NCBI RefSeq assembly: GCF_001373415.1
Contig: NZ_CDSE01000032.1
Coordinates: 1-64,000 of the forward strand
Source of the DNA: Paenibacillus dakarensis
GTDB taxonomy: Bacteria; Bacillota; Bacilli; Paenibacillales; Paenibacillaceae
Reading direction: 5' to 3'
DNA length: 64,000 nt
In this document: positions 27,417-37,120 of the stretch, piece by piece
Layout of the letters: each line of letters begins with the position of its first letter
Numbering within the stretch: the first letter of the stretch is position 1
Made by a program: the position numbers and the translations under genes
The notes under the pieces: model-generated
The model's input: the letters and a program-made list of their open reading frames with translations, nothing else
Told to the model about the DNA's origin: nothing
Databases searched by the model: none

Positions 27417-29246
27417 TTATTTGGAAGCTTCTTGGTATTTAGCCAGGTGTTCCTTCACCTTCGCCGGGTCGGCTTTCAGCTCATTACCGGTTTTCACTAG
27501 CGGGCTGACGGTGGAGAATGCCTTGATCTTGTTACCGCCGTAGTAGGACAGGATTTCGTCCTGATTGATGGAGTATAGAACTGCTTTTCTCAGGTCTTCA
27601 TTCTTCGCAACATCGCGGTTCTTGGTATTGAAGAGCAGGTAAGATACCGCGTTGCTCTCAATGGTCTGCAGCTTCAGCTTGCTGTCACTTTTTACGACAT
27701 CATATTTCGTTTCCGGAACGCCGTAATACAAGTGAATTTCACCGCTGCGCAGAGCAGACAAGGTGCTGTCTGCATCTTTAATGAAACGGACTCTTACCTG
27801 ATTGATCTTAGGCTCATTTTCTGTACCCTTCATGTAACCAGGGTTTTTGTAGAATATAGCTTCATAATCGTTCTTGTAAGACAGAATGTACGGGCCGCTG
27901 GCATACAGTGTGTTGTTATACTTGTCGCCTTCGGTCACTGTGTTCTGGTCGCCATAAGGGATGTCCTTATTCACATCAAATTTGGCTACCTCATACGTGT
28001 TAATGCTCTCCACCTGCTTTTTGGATACGATACCAGCAGATTGGTGAGCCAGATAATTCAGTACTTGCGGGAACGGCTCGGTTGTTGTCAATTTAATAAC
28101 CTGATATTTACCGTCTTTTGTGCTTGCCTGGTTCTTGTCTGTCACAAGGGAGGAGATTGGAGCATCCAGCCCTTTTTCAAGCGATTGTTTTACAGTTTCG
28201 TCGCTGCCGGACACCTTGACTGCATCAAGTGAGCCCAGGTCTTTCACCACTTCAACATCCTTGATGTGCTCGTGCAGCGTGTATGTCCGGTGATCCGGAA
28301 CAGAGTTTTTATCTTTAGCACGGTTTAATGAAAAAATAACGTCATCTGCGCCAACGCGCTCACCGGAATCAGCAGCGAGCTTGTCCTTCACCTGAGCGAA
28401 GTTGATATCATCTCTAAGAATGAAATAATACTCGGAGTTTCCTTCTGCAATGCTGTGATTGTAGGAAAGAGAGCCTTCGGAAGTAATCTTGTCATCATCC
28501 GTCAGGTTAATCAGACGTACGTTCATGTTCGTGTTAATAATATTAATCGAGCCGTCGTTACCCTTGATAGGGTCAAGGGATGTCAGCTCCGAGATCGATT
28601 GAGATAAAATCAGCGGTTCCTTATCACGCTTGGACGGATCCTTGAAATCAACAGCTTCCCAAGGCAGAGAGCGGGATTTGGACAATCTTACGGAATTCTC
28701 ATCGAGAATATCCTTATTGAATGCCTGGCTTTTCAGCGAGATATACAGCGGTGCAATATAGGCCTTGTCTGTCACGAGGCGCTGCTCCAGCTGGTTGTAA
28801 GTTTCTTTAGCTTCCTCAGGTGTCTGTGTAGCGGCCTGATCAATCAATTTATCAATTTCTTCATCGGAGAGCTTGCTGTAGTCCCCGCCCGTCTTGAACA
28901 GGGAGCGGACCGCGTAGTCCGGGTTACCTGTTACGGTTGTCCAGCTGGAGAGGGAAACATCGTAATTCCCTGCATCCTCTTGAGCCTTAAAGCTCCCGAA
29001 GTCTGGCTGCATATTCAGCTTTACATTGAACCCGTTTTTGGTTAGCTGGTCACGGATAATATTCATATCCGATTCAGCTGAGCTCATGCCGAGAAGTTCA
29101 ATGGTAACTGCTGACGGATTTACAGGTTGCTGTTCGCCCGCAGGTTCGGATGGCTTGGGAGCCGCTTCATCTTTCGTTTTGACTGTGCAGCCGCTGACCA
29201 CCATAACAAGTGCGAGCAGCAGAAGCAGTAACGATCTTTTTTTCAT
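27417..29246 (-). CDS. peptide-type ABC binding lipoprotein, circularly permuted
   Basis: This is a 609-residue lipoprotein with signal MKKRSLLLLLLALVMVVSGC (lipid on C20). It is a family 5 (OppA/DppA-like) binding protein, but the domain order is rotated. Residues about 47-201 hold the segment that normally forms the C-terminal end of the family (LLGMSSAESDMNIIRDQL, then NYDVSLSSWTT, then YNQLEQRLVTDKAYIAPLY). Residues about 212-609 hold the normal N-terminal and middle parts (SQSISELTSLDP, VIFSLNRAKD, YASGPYILSYK, LRKAVLYSINQDEIL), ending at ADPAKVKEHLAKYQEA, where the missing C-terminal part would normally continue. AGGAGG lies eight bases before the chosen ATG. Confidence 0.9.
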   Translation of the reverse strand: MKKRSLLLLLLALVMVVSGCTVKTKDEAAPKPSEPAGEQQPVNPSAVTIELLGMSSAESDMNIIRDQLTKNGFNVKLNMQPDFGSFKAQEDAGNYDVSLSSWTTVTGNPDYAVRSLFKTGGDYSKLSDEEIDKLIDQAATQTPEEAKETYNQLEQRLVTDKAYIAPLYISLKSQAFNKDILDENSVRLSKSRSLPWEAVDFKDPSKRDKEPLILSQSISELTSLDPIKGNDGSINIINTNMNVRLINLTDDDKITSEGSLSYNHSIAEGNSEYYFILRDDINFAQVKDKLAADSGERVGADDVIFSLNRAKDKNSVPDHRTYTLHEHIKDVEVVKDLGSLDAVKVSGSDETVKQSLEKGLDAPISSLVTDKNQASTKDGKYQVIKLTTTEPFPQVLNYLAHQSAGIVSKKQVESINTYEVAKFDVNKDIPYGDQNTVTEGDKYNNTLYASGPYILSYKNDYEAIFYKNPGYMKGTENEPKINQVRVRFIKDADSTLSALRSGEIHLYYGVPETKYDVVKSDSKLKLQTIESNAVSYLLFNTKNRDVAKNEDLRKAVLYSINQDEILSYYGGNKIKAFSTVSPLVKTGNELKADPAKVKEHLAKYQEASK

Positions 29247-29321
29247 GATGTGTTCCTCCTGATCTGTTTTTGTAGCATTTATCAAAATGCTTATGTGGTG
29301 AAAATATAATGCATCATGCGA

Positions 29322-30830
29322 TTAATTCATCTTGGGATCGAGTGCATCCCTTAAGCCGTCACCCAGAAAGTTGAAGGATAATACGAGTGCTATAATGGCA
29401 AGACCCGGATAAATCGCCAGGTATGAGTTCGTTTCAAGATAGGTGCTGCCAATCTTCAGAATATTTCCCCACTCCGGTATATGAGGCTCTACCCCAAGTC
29501 CTAAATAGCTTAAGCTGCTTGTAGAAATGACAGCTCCCCCGATGGTCAATGTAGATTTTACAATCATCGGTGCAAGGGAGTTGGGAACGATATGTTTAAA
29601 AATAATGGACAGATTACTTGACCCAAATGCTCTGGCGGCATCCACATATTCAAAGGTAGATACGAGCAGCACATTGGCTCTCATCGTTCTCGCGTATGTT
29701 GGGATAGCTCCGATGCTGAGTGCAAGAATCAGGTTGACTGTATTTGCGCCAAAAGCTGCGATTATCGCGATGGCGAGCAGAATGCCGGGAATGGCATACA
29801 GGATATCCAATAAACGCATGATGATGTTGTCCGTATGGCGTCCATAGTAGCCGGAAATTGCACCAAGGATCCCCCCGATCACAAGTGGAATCACCGTGGA
29901 CATGAATCCGACGATTAAGGAAATACGGGCACCGAAGACAATTCTGGAGAACAGACATCTGCCGAAGTTATCTGTGCCGAGCGGATAGGCAAGGCTTGGA
30001 TGCTGCAGAATTGCTGAGTAGTTGTTGTCTACAGCAAATCCGTAATCAAATGTAAGCAGACTGCACACCGATACGGAGAACAGGAAGACGATAAAGAACA
30101 GTCCCAGCATTGCGGTTGTGTTATTCGTAATCCGTACCCATACATCGGACCAGCGGGTAACTGCAGGATTGCCTCTCTTGCGAATCTTGGACAACAGGTT
30201 CATGCCCAAAACCAAGGCGAATATATTCCCGGTAACCGCCGTAAGAATGAGCGGAAATGCCAGCCAGATCAATTTTGGAGGGGCAGTATCCCTTTCCACA
30301 TATTTAGCCACCAGAAGAAGGGCTATGAAATGGAAGACAGCGACGATCAGCAGGATTGCCATGCCCATCAGGAACGTATCAGCCACATAAGGCTTAAACA
30401 TATTCAGCGCAGAGAGCGCAATGACGAACACTTGCGTCAGCAGCATATATACCGCGATCGTATATTCGGGATTTTTTTGCTTCTTAACGAGATTGAAGGC
30501 AAACGTGACAATAAAAATATTTCCTGTAACAATACTAAGCAGCAATACATAACCCAGTGCCCGGGTAGAACGGCGAATATGCCCGTCACGAAGCAGATCT
30601 TTTCGGATCAGGAGGGTGGCGGTGATTTGTAATATGGTAAATAAGGCGTAGGCGGCAAAAGCAGAGAAAACAAACGGCTTAAGCGTTTTGTCAGTGAAAT
30701 CATAGCTGTTCAACAGCAGAATCAGGGTGAGTACCAGAGAGACAACGGTTGTGAAGCCGGCCTGGCTATACTCTTTCGAGGAATTCAGCTGATGCCCGGC
30801 TTGATGCTTGTTAAGTAGATTCTTGATCAT
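29322..30830 (-). CDS. OppC-type ABC permease with N-terminal membrane extension
   Basis: The protein has 502 residues. The last 270 are a normal DppC/OppC permease with YPLGTDNFGRCLFSRIVFGARISL and the EAA loop EYVDAARAFGSSNLSIIFKHIVPN, which contacts the ATPase. The first 230 residues are an extra hydrophobic region of about six helices. It appears to hold two related units ending VTGNIFIVTFAFNLVKKQKNP and VTGNIFALVLGMNLLSKIRKR. Standard OppC has only about 300 residues. It lies 13 bases downstream of the partner permease gene. Confidence 0.9.
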   Translation of the reverse strand: MIKNLLNKHQAGHQLNSSKEYSQAGFTTVVSLVLTLILLLNSYDFTDKTLKPFVFSAFAAYALFTILQITATLLIRKDLLRDGHIRRSTRALGYVLLLSIVTGNIFIVTFAFNLVKKQKNPEYTIAVYMLLTQVFVIALSALNMFKPYVADTFLMGMAILLIVAVFHFIALLLVAKYVERDTAPPKLIWLAFPLILTAVTGNIFALVLGMNLLSKIRKRGNPAVTRWSDVWVRITNNTTAMLGLFFIVFLFSVSVCSLLTFDYGFAVDNNYSAILQHPSLAYPLGTDNFGRCLFSRIVFGARISLIVGFMSTVIPLVIGGILGAISGYYGRHTDNIIMRLLDILYAIPGILLAIAIIAAFGANTVNLILALSIGAIPTYARTMRANVLLVSTFEYVDAARAFGSSNLSIIFKHIVPNSLAPMIVKSTLTIGGAVISTSSLSYLGLGVEPHIPEWGNILKIGSTYLETNSYLAIYPGLAIIALVLSFNFLGDGLRDALDPKMN

Positions 30831-30843
30831 GAGTACACCTGCT

Positions 30844-32286
30844 TTAGTATTGTTTCATCTTGGATCGGATTCTTGGATCAAAGAATGCATACAAAATATC
30901 AATGATGACATTCACCAGCGAGATGGTGATGGCTGTATAGACAACCCCGCCCATAATGGCAGGGATATCAGGGATAAACTGCTTATCCACGATATAACTT
31001 CCGATACCGCTGATATTAAATACTTTCTCGGTTACTGCAGATCCGCCGAGCATACCGCCGAATTGAAGCCCGATGACTGTAATAATCGGAATAAGGGCGT
31101 TTCGAACCGCATGTTTACGCAGGATTTGGCGCTTGCTCAGTCCCTTCGCTCTGGCTGTCATCATGTAATCTTCATGAATAACCTCAAGCGTCGAAGAACG
31201 AGTCATTCTTGCTACAGCAGCGGTTAATCCTGTACCCAGCACGATGACCGGCATAATGATAGACAGCCAGTTCTGCGGGTTAAAGGTGGCAGGCAGCCAC
31301 TGCAGCTTAATTGAAAAATTAAGTATAAAGATAAGCCCTTGCCAGAAGCTTGGAATGGATAAGCCTAACAAGGCAATAAACATAAACGTATAGTCAAAAA
31401 ACGAGTTTGGCTTGGTAGCCGAAATAATGCCGACCGGTATAGCGATAAGTAATGCCAGGATTAGCGAAATGACGGTTAACGTCAGCGTAATCGGGAATTT
31501 TCTTGCAATCGAGGCCGTGATCTCTTCATTACCGGCAAAAGATTTACCAAGATCGAAGGTAGCAATCCCCTTGATGTTATTCCACAATTGAGTCAGATAA
31601 GGCTGATCCAGTCCATGCATCTGATTAAAGGCAGCAATCTGCTCCTTCGTAGCCGTTTCCCCGAGAATGTTGGCAGCCGGGTTGAACGGGGACAAGTGCA
31701 GAATGGTGAAGACCAGAACCGAAACGCCGAATATAACAAAGACGCTCATGATAATGCGTTCAAATATATATTTCAGATAAGGATTGCTGTATAAAAAGAT
31801 CAGGATATACATGAGCAAGCCCGGCAGTAAGGATATCGCAAGAAAAATCGGACGTTCTATGAGTGAGGCGAAAGTGTCGGCAAAAGTAATCCGGCTTCTT
31901 CCGCTTAGCTGCATTTCCTTGCGGGTCCGTTCGTCTACAACTTCCCGGAACTGGGCATCTGTCAGGGCCTCTGCTTCTCGCCTCAATTTACCCTCGTTTA
32001 CCTTCTGTTTAAAGAAAGTATGCTTCCTAAGGAGCTGTTCTTTATTATCTGATAGCAGTTTGTCCCGAAAGTCCGATGCGAGGAGCTCAGCCTGGATTTT
32101 CGTTCTGAGCGTGGAATAAGCATCCTTTTTGCTCTGAACCATATAAATAAGGAACACCACCAGATTCACAGGCGCTCCTAATAATAGAAGAATATATTTA
32201 TATGAAGGATTCAGAAGGATCTTTCTGTAAGTCTTGCTAATTGTGCTAGCTAACCGGATCTTACCGGCTGCTTCTGTCCCCGCCAT
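30844..32286 (-). CDS. OppB-type ABC permease with N-terminal extension
   Basis: The protein has 480 residues. From about residue 175 on it is a normal DppB/OppB permease, with the N-terminal MSVFVIFGVSVLVFTILHLSP and the EAA loop EDYMMTARAKGLSKRQILRKHAVRNALIP. The first 170 residues are additional: one helix (YKYILLLLGAPVNLVVFLIYM), a long charged helical segment (residues about 50-135) and another hydrophobic stretch. Usual length is 306-340 residues. It is the promoter-proximal gene of the minus-strand unit and diverges from the ATPase gene. Confidence 0.9.
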   Translation of the reverse strand: MAGTEAAGKIRLASTISKTYRKILLNPSYKYILLLLGAPVNLVVFLIYMVQSKKDAYSTLRTKIQAELLASDFRDKLLSDNKEQLLRKHTFFKQKVNEGKLRREAEALTDAQFREVVDERTRKEMQLSGRSRITFADTFASLIERPIFLAISLLPGLLMYILIFLYSNPYLKYIFERIIMSVFVIFGVSVLVFTILHLSPFNPAANILGETATKEQIAAFNQMHGLDQPYLTQLWNNIKGIATFDLGKSFAGNEEITASIARKFPITLTLTVISLILALLIAIPVGIISATKPNSFFDYTFMFIALLGLSIPSFWQGLIFILNFSIKLQWLPATFNPQNWLSIIMPVIVLGTGLTAAVARMTRSSTLEVIHEDYMMTARAKGLSKRQILRKHAVRNALIPIITVIGLQFGGMLGGSAVTEKVFNISGIGSYIVDKQFIPDIPAIMGGVVYTAITISLVNVIIDILYAFFDPRIRSKMKQY

Positions 32287-32430
32287 AAGATGTCGATCCT
32301 CCTTTTTATATGAAATTGCATTAATCCGAGTGATATAGTATATTTTATTTTAGGTATTTTTAAAAGTCAATAGATTAAGAGGTTAACATAATTCAATGAT
32401 ATTTATATAGGATAAGGCAGGCGAAGTTAG

Positions 32431-34179
32431 ATGGAACCGATACTGCAAGTGAAAAACCTGAGCGTATCCTTTCAATCCCGAGACTCGGAATTTCATGCTG
32501 TACGTGGAGTCAGTTTTGAACTTAACAAGGGGGAAACGCTCGGAATTGTAGGTGAATCCGGCAGCGGCAAAAGTGTTACAGCCCGTTCGATTATGAAGCT
32601 GCTTCCTTCACCTCCTTCTATAATGAAGGATGGAGAAGTTATTTTCCTTGGTGAGAATCTTGCCGGTAAGACAGAGAAAGAAATGGAGAGCATCCGCGGT
32701 CGTGATATGGGTATGATCTTTCAAGACCCGATGACTTCTTTAAATCCGACCATAAAGATCGGAGAACAAATATCAGAAAGTCTGATCAAGCACCAGAAGC
32801 TTTCGCGGAAAGAAGCGAAGAAGCAGGCAATGGACATGCTGAAGCTGGTTGGAATCCCGAACAGCGAGGAGCGTTATAATCAATATCCGCATGAGTTCTC
32901 CGGAGGGATGCGCCAGCGGGTTATGATCGGGATTGCCCTTGCCTGCCAGCCTTCCTTGCTTATAGCTGACGAGCCTACCACAGCACTGGATGTTACCATC
33001 CAGGCTCAAATCCTGAATCTGATGAAAGATATGCAGGAGCGCTTCGGCACTTCTATTATTCTGATTACACATGACCTCGGCGTTGTGGCAGGGATGTGTG
33101 ACCGTGTAGCTGTTATGAAGGATGGAGTTATTGTAGAGACAGGAACGACGGAAGAGATATTTGAGAATCCACAGCATCCGTACACACTCAAGCTTCTTAA
33201 CGCACTGCCTCGTCTGGACGAGAAGAAGAAGCCGAAGCCTGCTCCGCTGATCATAAGCGGAGCAGATCTGGAACGCCCGCTGATCGAAGTGAAATCGCTG
33301 AAGCAGTATTTCGATATGGGCAAAGGGAACGTACTGAAGGCTGTGAATGATATCAGCTTCCATATAAATGCCGGTGAAACGCTCGGCGTTGTTGGTGAAT
33401 CCGGCTGCGGCAAGTCCACAACCGGAAGAGCGATATTAAGACTCCACCAGCCAACCGGCGGTGAGGTGCTGTATCAGGGAATGGCAGTTAACCGTCTGAC
33501 CTCCTCAGAGATGAAAACGATGAGACGCTATATGCAGATGATCTTCCAGGATCCGTATGCCTCGCTGAACCCCCGGCTGAAGGTGCTGGATATTATCGGT
33601 GAAGCACTGGATGTGCATAAGCTGTCAGGAAGCAAGCAGGAACGCAGAAAACGGGTTGAAGAGCTTCTGGATATGGTAGGGCTTGACCCTGCATTCGCTT
33701 TGCGATATCCGCATGAATTCTCGGGCGGGCAGCGCCAGCGAATCGGGATAGCCCGGGCACTTGCCGTAGAGCCGAAATTCATCGTCTGTGATGAGCCTTT
33801 ATCTGCACTCGATGTTTCGATCCAGTCACAGATCGTCAAGCTGCTCGAAGAGCTTCAGCATCGGCTTGGACTGACGTATCTGTTCATTGCCCATGATCTT
33901 TCCATGGTCAAGCATATCAGTGATCGTGTAGCTGTAATGTATATGGGTAAAATCGTGGAGCTTGCGGAAAGTGAAGAATTATACTCGAATCCCCAGCATG
34001 ACTATACGAAATCATTGCTGGCAGCTATTCCGGTCCCGGATCCTAAGATCGAAGCGAAGAAGAAGCGTGTCTTGATGGAAGAGCGGACCGGTGCAGACAA
34101 ATACAATTTAGAGCACTCCGAACTGGTTGAGGTGTCACAAGGGCACTGGGTTGCCCGCCCAATCGGCACTTCTGCCTAG
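32431..34179 (+). CDS. dual ATP-binding protein of a peptide ABC transporter (OppD-OppF fusion)
   Basis: The protein has 582 residues and two complete ABC domains, comparable to a fused OppD and OppF. Domain 1 has Walker A GESGSGKS at 41-48, signature FSGGMRQR near 155 and Walker B LLIADEP. Domain 2 has Walker A GESGCGKS near 321-328, signature FSGGQRQR near 430 and FIVCDEP. Each domain carries the oligopeptide-transporter extension after its H-loop ([12 protein letters not shown] and [12 protein letters not shown]). It probably energises the divergent permeases and the permuted binding protein. Confidence 0.95.
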   Translation: MEPILQVKNLSVSFQSRDSEFHAVRGVSFELNKGETLGIVGESGSGKSVTARSIMKLLPSPPSIMKDGEVIFLGENLAGKTEKEMESIRGRDMGMIFQDPMTSLNPTIKIGEQISESLIKHQKLSRKEAKKQAMDMLKLVGIPNSEERYNQYPHEFSGGMRQRVMIGIALACQPSLLIADEPTTALDVTIQAQILNLMKDMQERFGTSIILITHDLGVVAGMCDRVAVMKDGVIVETGTTEEIFENPQHPYTLKLLNALPRLDEKKKPKPAPLIISGADLERPLIEVKSLKQYFDMGKGNVLKAVNDISFHINAGETLGVVGESGCGKSTTGRAILRLHQPTGGEVLYQGMAVNRLTSSEMKTMRRYMQMIFQDPYASLNPRLKVLDIIGEALDVHKLSGSKQERRKRVEELLDMVGLDPAFALRYPHEFSGGQRQRIGIARALAVEPKFIVCDEPLSALDVSIQSQIVKLLEELQHRLGLTYLFIAHDLSMVKHISDRVAVMYMGKIVELAESEELYSNPQHDYTKSLLAAIPVPDPKIEAKKKRVLMEERTGADKYNLEHSELVEVSQGHWVARPIGTSA

Positions 34180-34208
34180 AGTGCATACTTGTTATCTATA
34201 TTACTTAG

Positions 34209-34259
34209 GGAGTTTCTCTACTTGGCCGTTTTGGCGGGGGGTGGGGAAGCTCCTTTTTT
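34209..34259 (+). terminator. rho-independent terminator
   Basis: GGAGTTTCTC pairs with GGGGAAGCTCC (including G-U pairs), followed by T6. Confidence 0.7.
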
Positions 34260-34388
34260 GCTGGGCCTGGATGTTTCTGAAATCGTCCAAGATTATACAA
34301 GGTTTATATTGACAATTTTTCTGTTTCGATTACATAGTTAATGGAAGGATAGGAACCCATTTTAGGAAGATTCTTAGGAGGAATTGGA

Positions 34389-35024
34389 ATGAATCGATTG
34401 CGTAAAGGTGACATTGTGCTTTTTCAGGGAGACAGCATTACTGACGCAGGAAGAGATCGTAATCATCCGAATGATCTGGGTAAAGGATATGCGCTGATGA
34501 CGGCCGGCCTGGTAGGTGCGGCGCACCCAGAAATGAATATCACCTTTCTGAACCGGGGAATCAGCGGTAACCGCGTAAAGGATTTACAGGCAAGATGGCA
34601 GGAGGATTGCCTTGATCTCAAACCGACTTGGGTATCCGTTTATATTGGTATTAATGATTGCTGGCGCCGTTACGATCATCAGGACCCGACCAGTGTGGAG
34701 CAATTCAAGGAAGGCTACCGTGATCTGTTGAACCAAACAAAGGATAAACTTGACGCGAAGTTAATTCTACTTGAGCCGTTCGTTCTGCCGCATCCGGTGG
34801 ACCGTAAAGCTTGGCGGGAGGATCTGGATCCGAAGATAGCAGCGGTCAGAGAGCTCGCTGCTGCATTTGAAGCCTTGCTCGTACCGCTTGATGGCTTGTT
34901 TGCCGCAGCCGCAGCGCGGCGTGAGCCAGCTTACTGGGCTTCAGACGGTGTACACCCTTCACCTGCGGGTCATGCTCTTATTGCGAATGCTTGGATGGAA
35001 ACGATGGGACTTCGCTCAAGATAG
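34389..35024 (+). CDS. SGNH/GDSL esterase-type hydrolase
   Basis: The protein has 211 residues. The four SGNH blocks are present: GDSITDAGRDR with nucleophile Ser16, GISGNRVKD, GINDCW with the oxyanion Asn, and SDGVHPSPAGH with the catalytic Asp-His pair. There is no signal peptide, so it is probably cytoplasmic. Such short SGNH proteins are often deacetylases or esterases of glycans or lysophospholipids; the substrate is not evident here. TTAGGAGGAAT lies directly upstream of the ATG. Confidence 0.93.
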   Translation: MNRLRKGDIVLFQGDSITDAGRDRNHPNDLGKGYALMTAGLVGAAHPEMNITFLNRGISGNRVKDLQARWQEDCLDLKPTWVSVYIGINDCWRRYDHQDPTSVEQFKEGYRDLLNQTKDKLDAKLILLEPFVLPHPVDRKAWREDLDPKIAAVRELAAAFEALLVPLDGLFAAAAARREPAYWASDGVHPSPAGHALIANAWMETMGLRSR

Positions 35025-35077
35025 AGTAAGAAATCTATCAACTATCCCAATATAATCCGATAAAGTGTTACACTTAT

Positions 35078-35125
35078 AAGGGGCTGTCCCCATAGTAGAA
35101 TGTTTTCTACGAAGGACAGCTCCTT
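35078..35125 (+). terminator. terminator of the SGNH hydrolase gene
   Basis: AAGGGGCTGTCC pairs with GGACAGCTCCTT over 12 bp, with an inner TAGAA/TTCTA stem. A similar GCTGTCC-type hairpin occurs at 59307. Confidence 0.75.
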
Positions 35126-35290
35126 TATCTATATATTTTTTGATGAATGCACACGGGGCAGCAATGGAAGGAAGAATTCGTACTTGCAGCGTCAAATAGA
35201 AGACATTTCGTTATGCGGCTCGCACTTGAGATTTATAGCTTCAACGGAGAAGGCAGAATTAATCTGGAGAAGCAAAGCGTTCGCCTTAAA

Positions 35291-35372
35291 AGCTTTCCGG
35301 AGGAAAGCTGCATCGAAAGCATAAGCTTTCCCGGATTTCAACAATAATACTAATCCAGAAGAAATCCGGGAA
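35291..35372. other. structured intergenic element of unknown role
   Basis: In the 480-base gap between the SGNH and thioesterase genes, AGCTTTCC-GGA-GGAAAGCT (35291-35309) forms a perfect hairpin. TTCCCGGATTTC (35328-35339) pairs perfectly with GAAATCCGGGAA (35361-35372). Neither is followed by a T run. A 66-codon frame crosses the region (from 35147) but lacks a good ribosome binding site and is not called. It may be a dispersed repeat or a structured RNA. Confidence 0.45.
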
Positions 35373-35504
35373 CAAGAGCGATCGGAAGATTGATCTGCAT
35401 TCGCAGTGATGAGTTACTAAGTTTTGCCACGTCATTATTGACGAATATCACATTTTTTCATTATTCTAGTAGAAGTGACTTTCATCAGCAAAAGGGGAAT
35501 CATC

Positions 35505-35960
35505 ATGAAAAAAGAAAGCTTTGTAAAACCAGATCCTCAGAGTTGGTTGAATACATTCCATTTTTCCACTCCAATCAAAATTCGCTATTGCGAGACAGAT
35601 ATGCTGGGACATGTGAATAATGTCAGTTATTTTATGTATTTTGAACAAGGACGAATTGAATATTTCGAGAACCTGGGCTTGACGGAGGAGCTGTTCAGTG
35701 AGGAGAAGGTTTCCATTGTGGCTAATCTGGAATGCCAATACCTGGCGCAGATGTATCTCAAGGACCCTCTTGTTCTCCATGTAAGGGTTGCTGAGATTGG
35801 CCGTTCCTCCATGGATGTACAGTATGCCATCATGGTGGAAGACCAGTTGAAGGCTGCAGGACGCGGAACGATTGTGCTTATCGACACCAAGAGCGGTAAG
35901 AGCACGCCGATCCCTGACTTCGTCCGGAACAAAATTGCATCTTTCGAGGACTGGAAATAA
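35505..35960 (+). CDS. hotdog-fold acyl-CoA thioesterase
   Basis: The protein has 151 residues. The 4-hydroxybenzoyl-CoA thioesterase/YbgC-like hotdog family hydrolyses acyl-CoA thioesters. The signature IRYCETDMLGHVNNVSYFMYFE holds the catalytic Asp and the helix-start His/Asn, and EYLAQ-type beta strands follow (LECQYLAQMYLKDPLVLHVRV). The ATG at 35505 has AAGGGGA six bases upstream, so the frame beginning ten codons earlier was not used. It is followed 50 bases later by an oxidoreductase gene. Confidence 0.9.
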   Translation: MKKESFVKPDPQSWLNTFHFSTPIKIRYCETDMLGHVNNVSYFMYFEQGRIEYFENLGLTEELFSEEKVSIVANLECQYLAQMYLKDPLVLHVRVAEIGRSSMDVQYAIMVEDQLKAAGRGTIVLIDTKSGKSTPIPDFVRNKIASFEDWK

Positions 35961-36010
35961 TCGCTGGCGGCGATGCGCCTGCATATAACAGGAAGGAAGG
36001 CGAAGAAATC

Positions 36011-37006
36011 ATGAAAGTGCGCTTTGGAATTATCGGTACCAATTGGATTACAGAACGTTTCATACAGGCCGCTATGGAGACTGAGCAATTCGTACTGGCA
36101 GCAGTCTATTCCCGCACGGAAGAGAAGGGGAAGGCTTTTGCTGCAAAATATGATCACTCCCCCGCTGTATATACCGATCTGAAGCAAATGGCATCAAGTG
36201 ATGAGGTGGACGCCGTATATATTGCAAGTCCGAACTCTTTTCACGCCGAGCAGGCCATTCTATGCATGAATCACGGAAAGCATGTATTGTGTGAGAAGCC
36301 CATTGCCTCAAACACAGATGAAGTGAGAAGAATGATCTCTGCCGCGCAGGAGAATGATGTGCTGCTTATGGAAGCATTAAAGTCAACGCTCATGCCTAAT
36401 TTCAAAGCGGTCAAGGACAACCTGTATAAGCTTGGCCGGATACGCCGCTATTTTGCAAGCTATTGCCAGTATTCCTCCCGTTATGATGCTTTTAAACAAG
36501 GGACGATTCTCAACGCCTTCAATCCTGAGTACTCCAATGGATCTCTCATGGATCTGGGGGTCTATTGTATTTATCCGATGGTAGCTTTGTTCGGTAAGCC
36601 GGATAAGGTACAGGCTGCGGGTGTAATGCTGTCCTCCGGGGTGGATGGGGAAGGAAGCATACTGCTTCAATACCCCAAGATGGATGCTGTCATCATGCAC
36701 TCAAAGATTAGCCATTCATATGTTCCTGCCGAAATTCAGGGTGAGAATGGAACGATGGTGATTGACAAGATCAATCAGCCTTATGATGTGAAGATTTATT
36801 ATAGAGATGGAACGATTGAGGATATTACACAGTCCCAAACACATGAGTCCATGTATTATGAAGTGAATGAATTTATCGAGCTGCTCGAAACCGGCAAGAG
36901 AGACAGTGTAATCAACTCGCTGGAGAACTCGATCATTACTGCTGAAATTGCGGAGGAAGCAAGACGACAGATCGGTCTTCGTTATCCTGCGGATGAGAGA
37001 CTATGA
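36011..37006 (+). CDS. Gfo/Idh/MocA family oxidoreductase
   Basis: The protein has 331 residues. It is an NAD(P)-dependent dehydrogenase of sugar or inositol derivatives. The Rossmann motif GIIGTNWITERFIQAA starts at residue 6, the family motif CEKPIASN near residue 96 carries the catalytic Lys, and the second domain contains NGSLMDLGVYCIYP with the usual Asp and Tyr. GAAGGAAGGCGAAG lies upstream. It may form a unit with the preceding thioesterase. The substrate is unknown. Confidence 0.92.
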   Translation: MKVRFGIIGTNWITERFIQAAMETEQFVLAAVYSRTEEKGKAFAAKYDHSPAVYTDLKQMASSDEVDAVYIASPNSFHAEQAILCMNHGKHVLCEKPIASNTDEVRRMISAAQENDVLLMEALKSTLMPNFKAVKDNLYKLGRIRRYFASYCQYSSRYDAFKQGTILNAFNPEYSNGSLMDLGVYCIYPMVALFGKPDKVQAAGVMLSSGVDGEGSILLQYPKMDAVIMHSKISHSYVPAEIQGENGTMVIDKINQPYDVKIYYRDGTIEDITQSQTHESMYYEVNEFIELLETGKRDSVINSLENSIITAEIAEEARRQIGLRYPADERL

Positions 37007-37050
37007 ATTTGGCATGATAACATTGCGCGTCTATCAATCATTTTTATATA

Positions 37051-37079
37051 ACTCAAGCTGCGGTGAAGCTTGGGTTTTT
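37051..37079 (+). terminator. rho-independent terminator
   Basis: ACTCAAGCT pairs with AGCTTGGGT (one T-G pair), followed by T4. Confidence 0.75.
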
Positions 37080-37120
37080 CTTTTGTTTATAGAAGAAGAT
37101 TCAAGCCCTTACTACCCCTC

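Noticed and set aside
35147..35347. 66-codon plus-strand ORF in the gap after the SGNH hydrolase
   Set aside because: No good ribosome binding site, overlaps hairpin-forming sequence, and the product shows no recognisable features.
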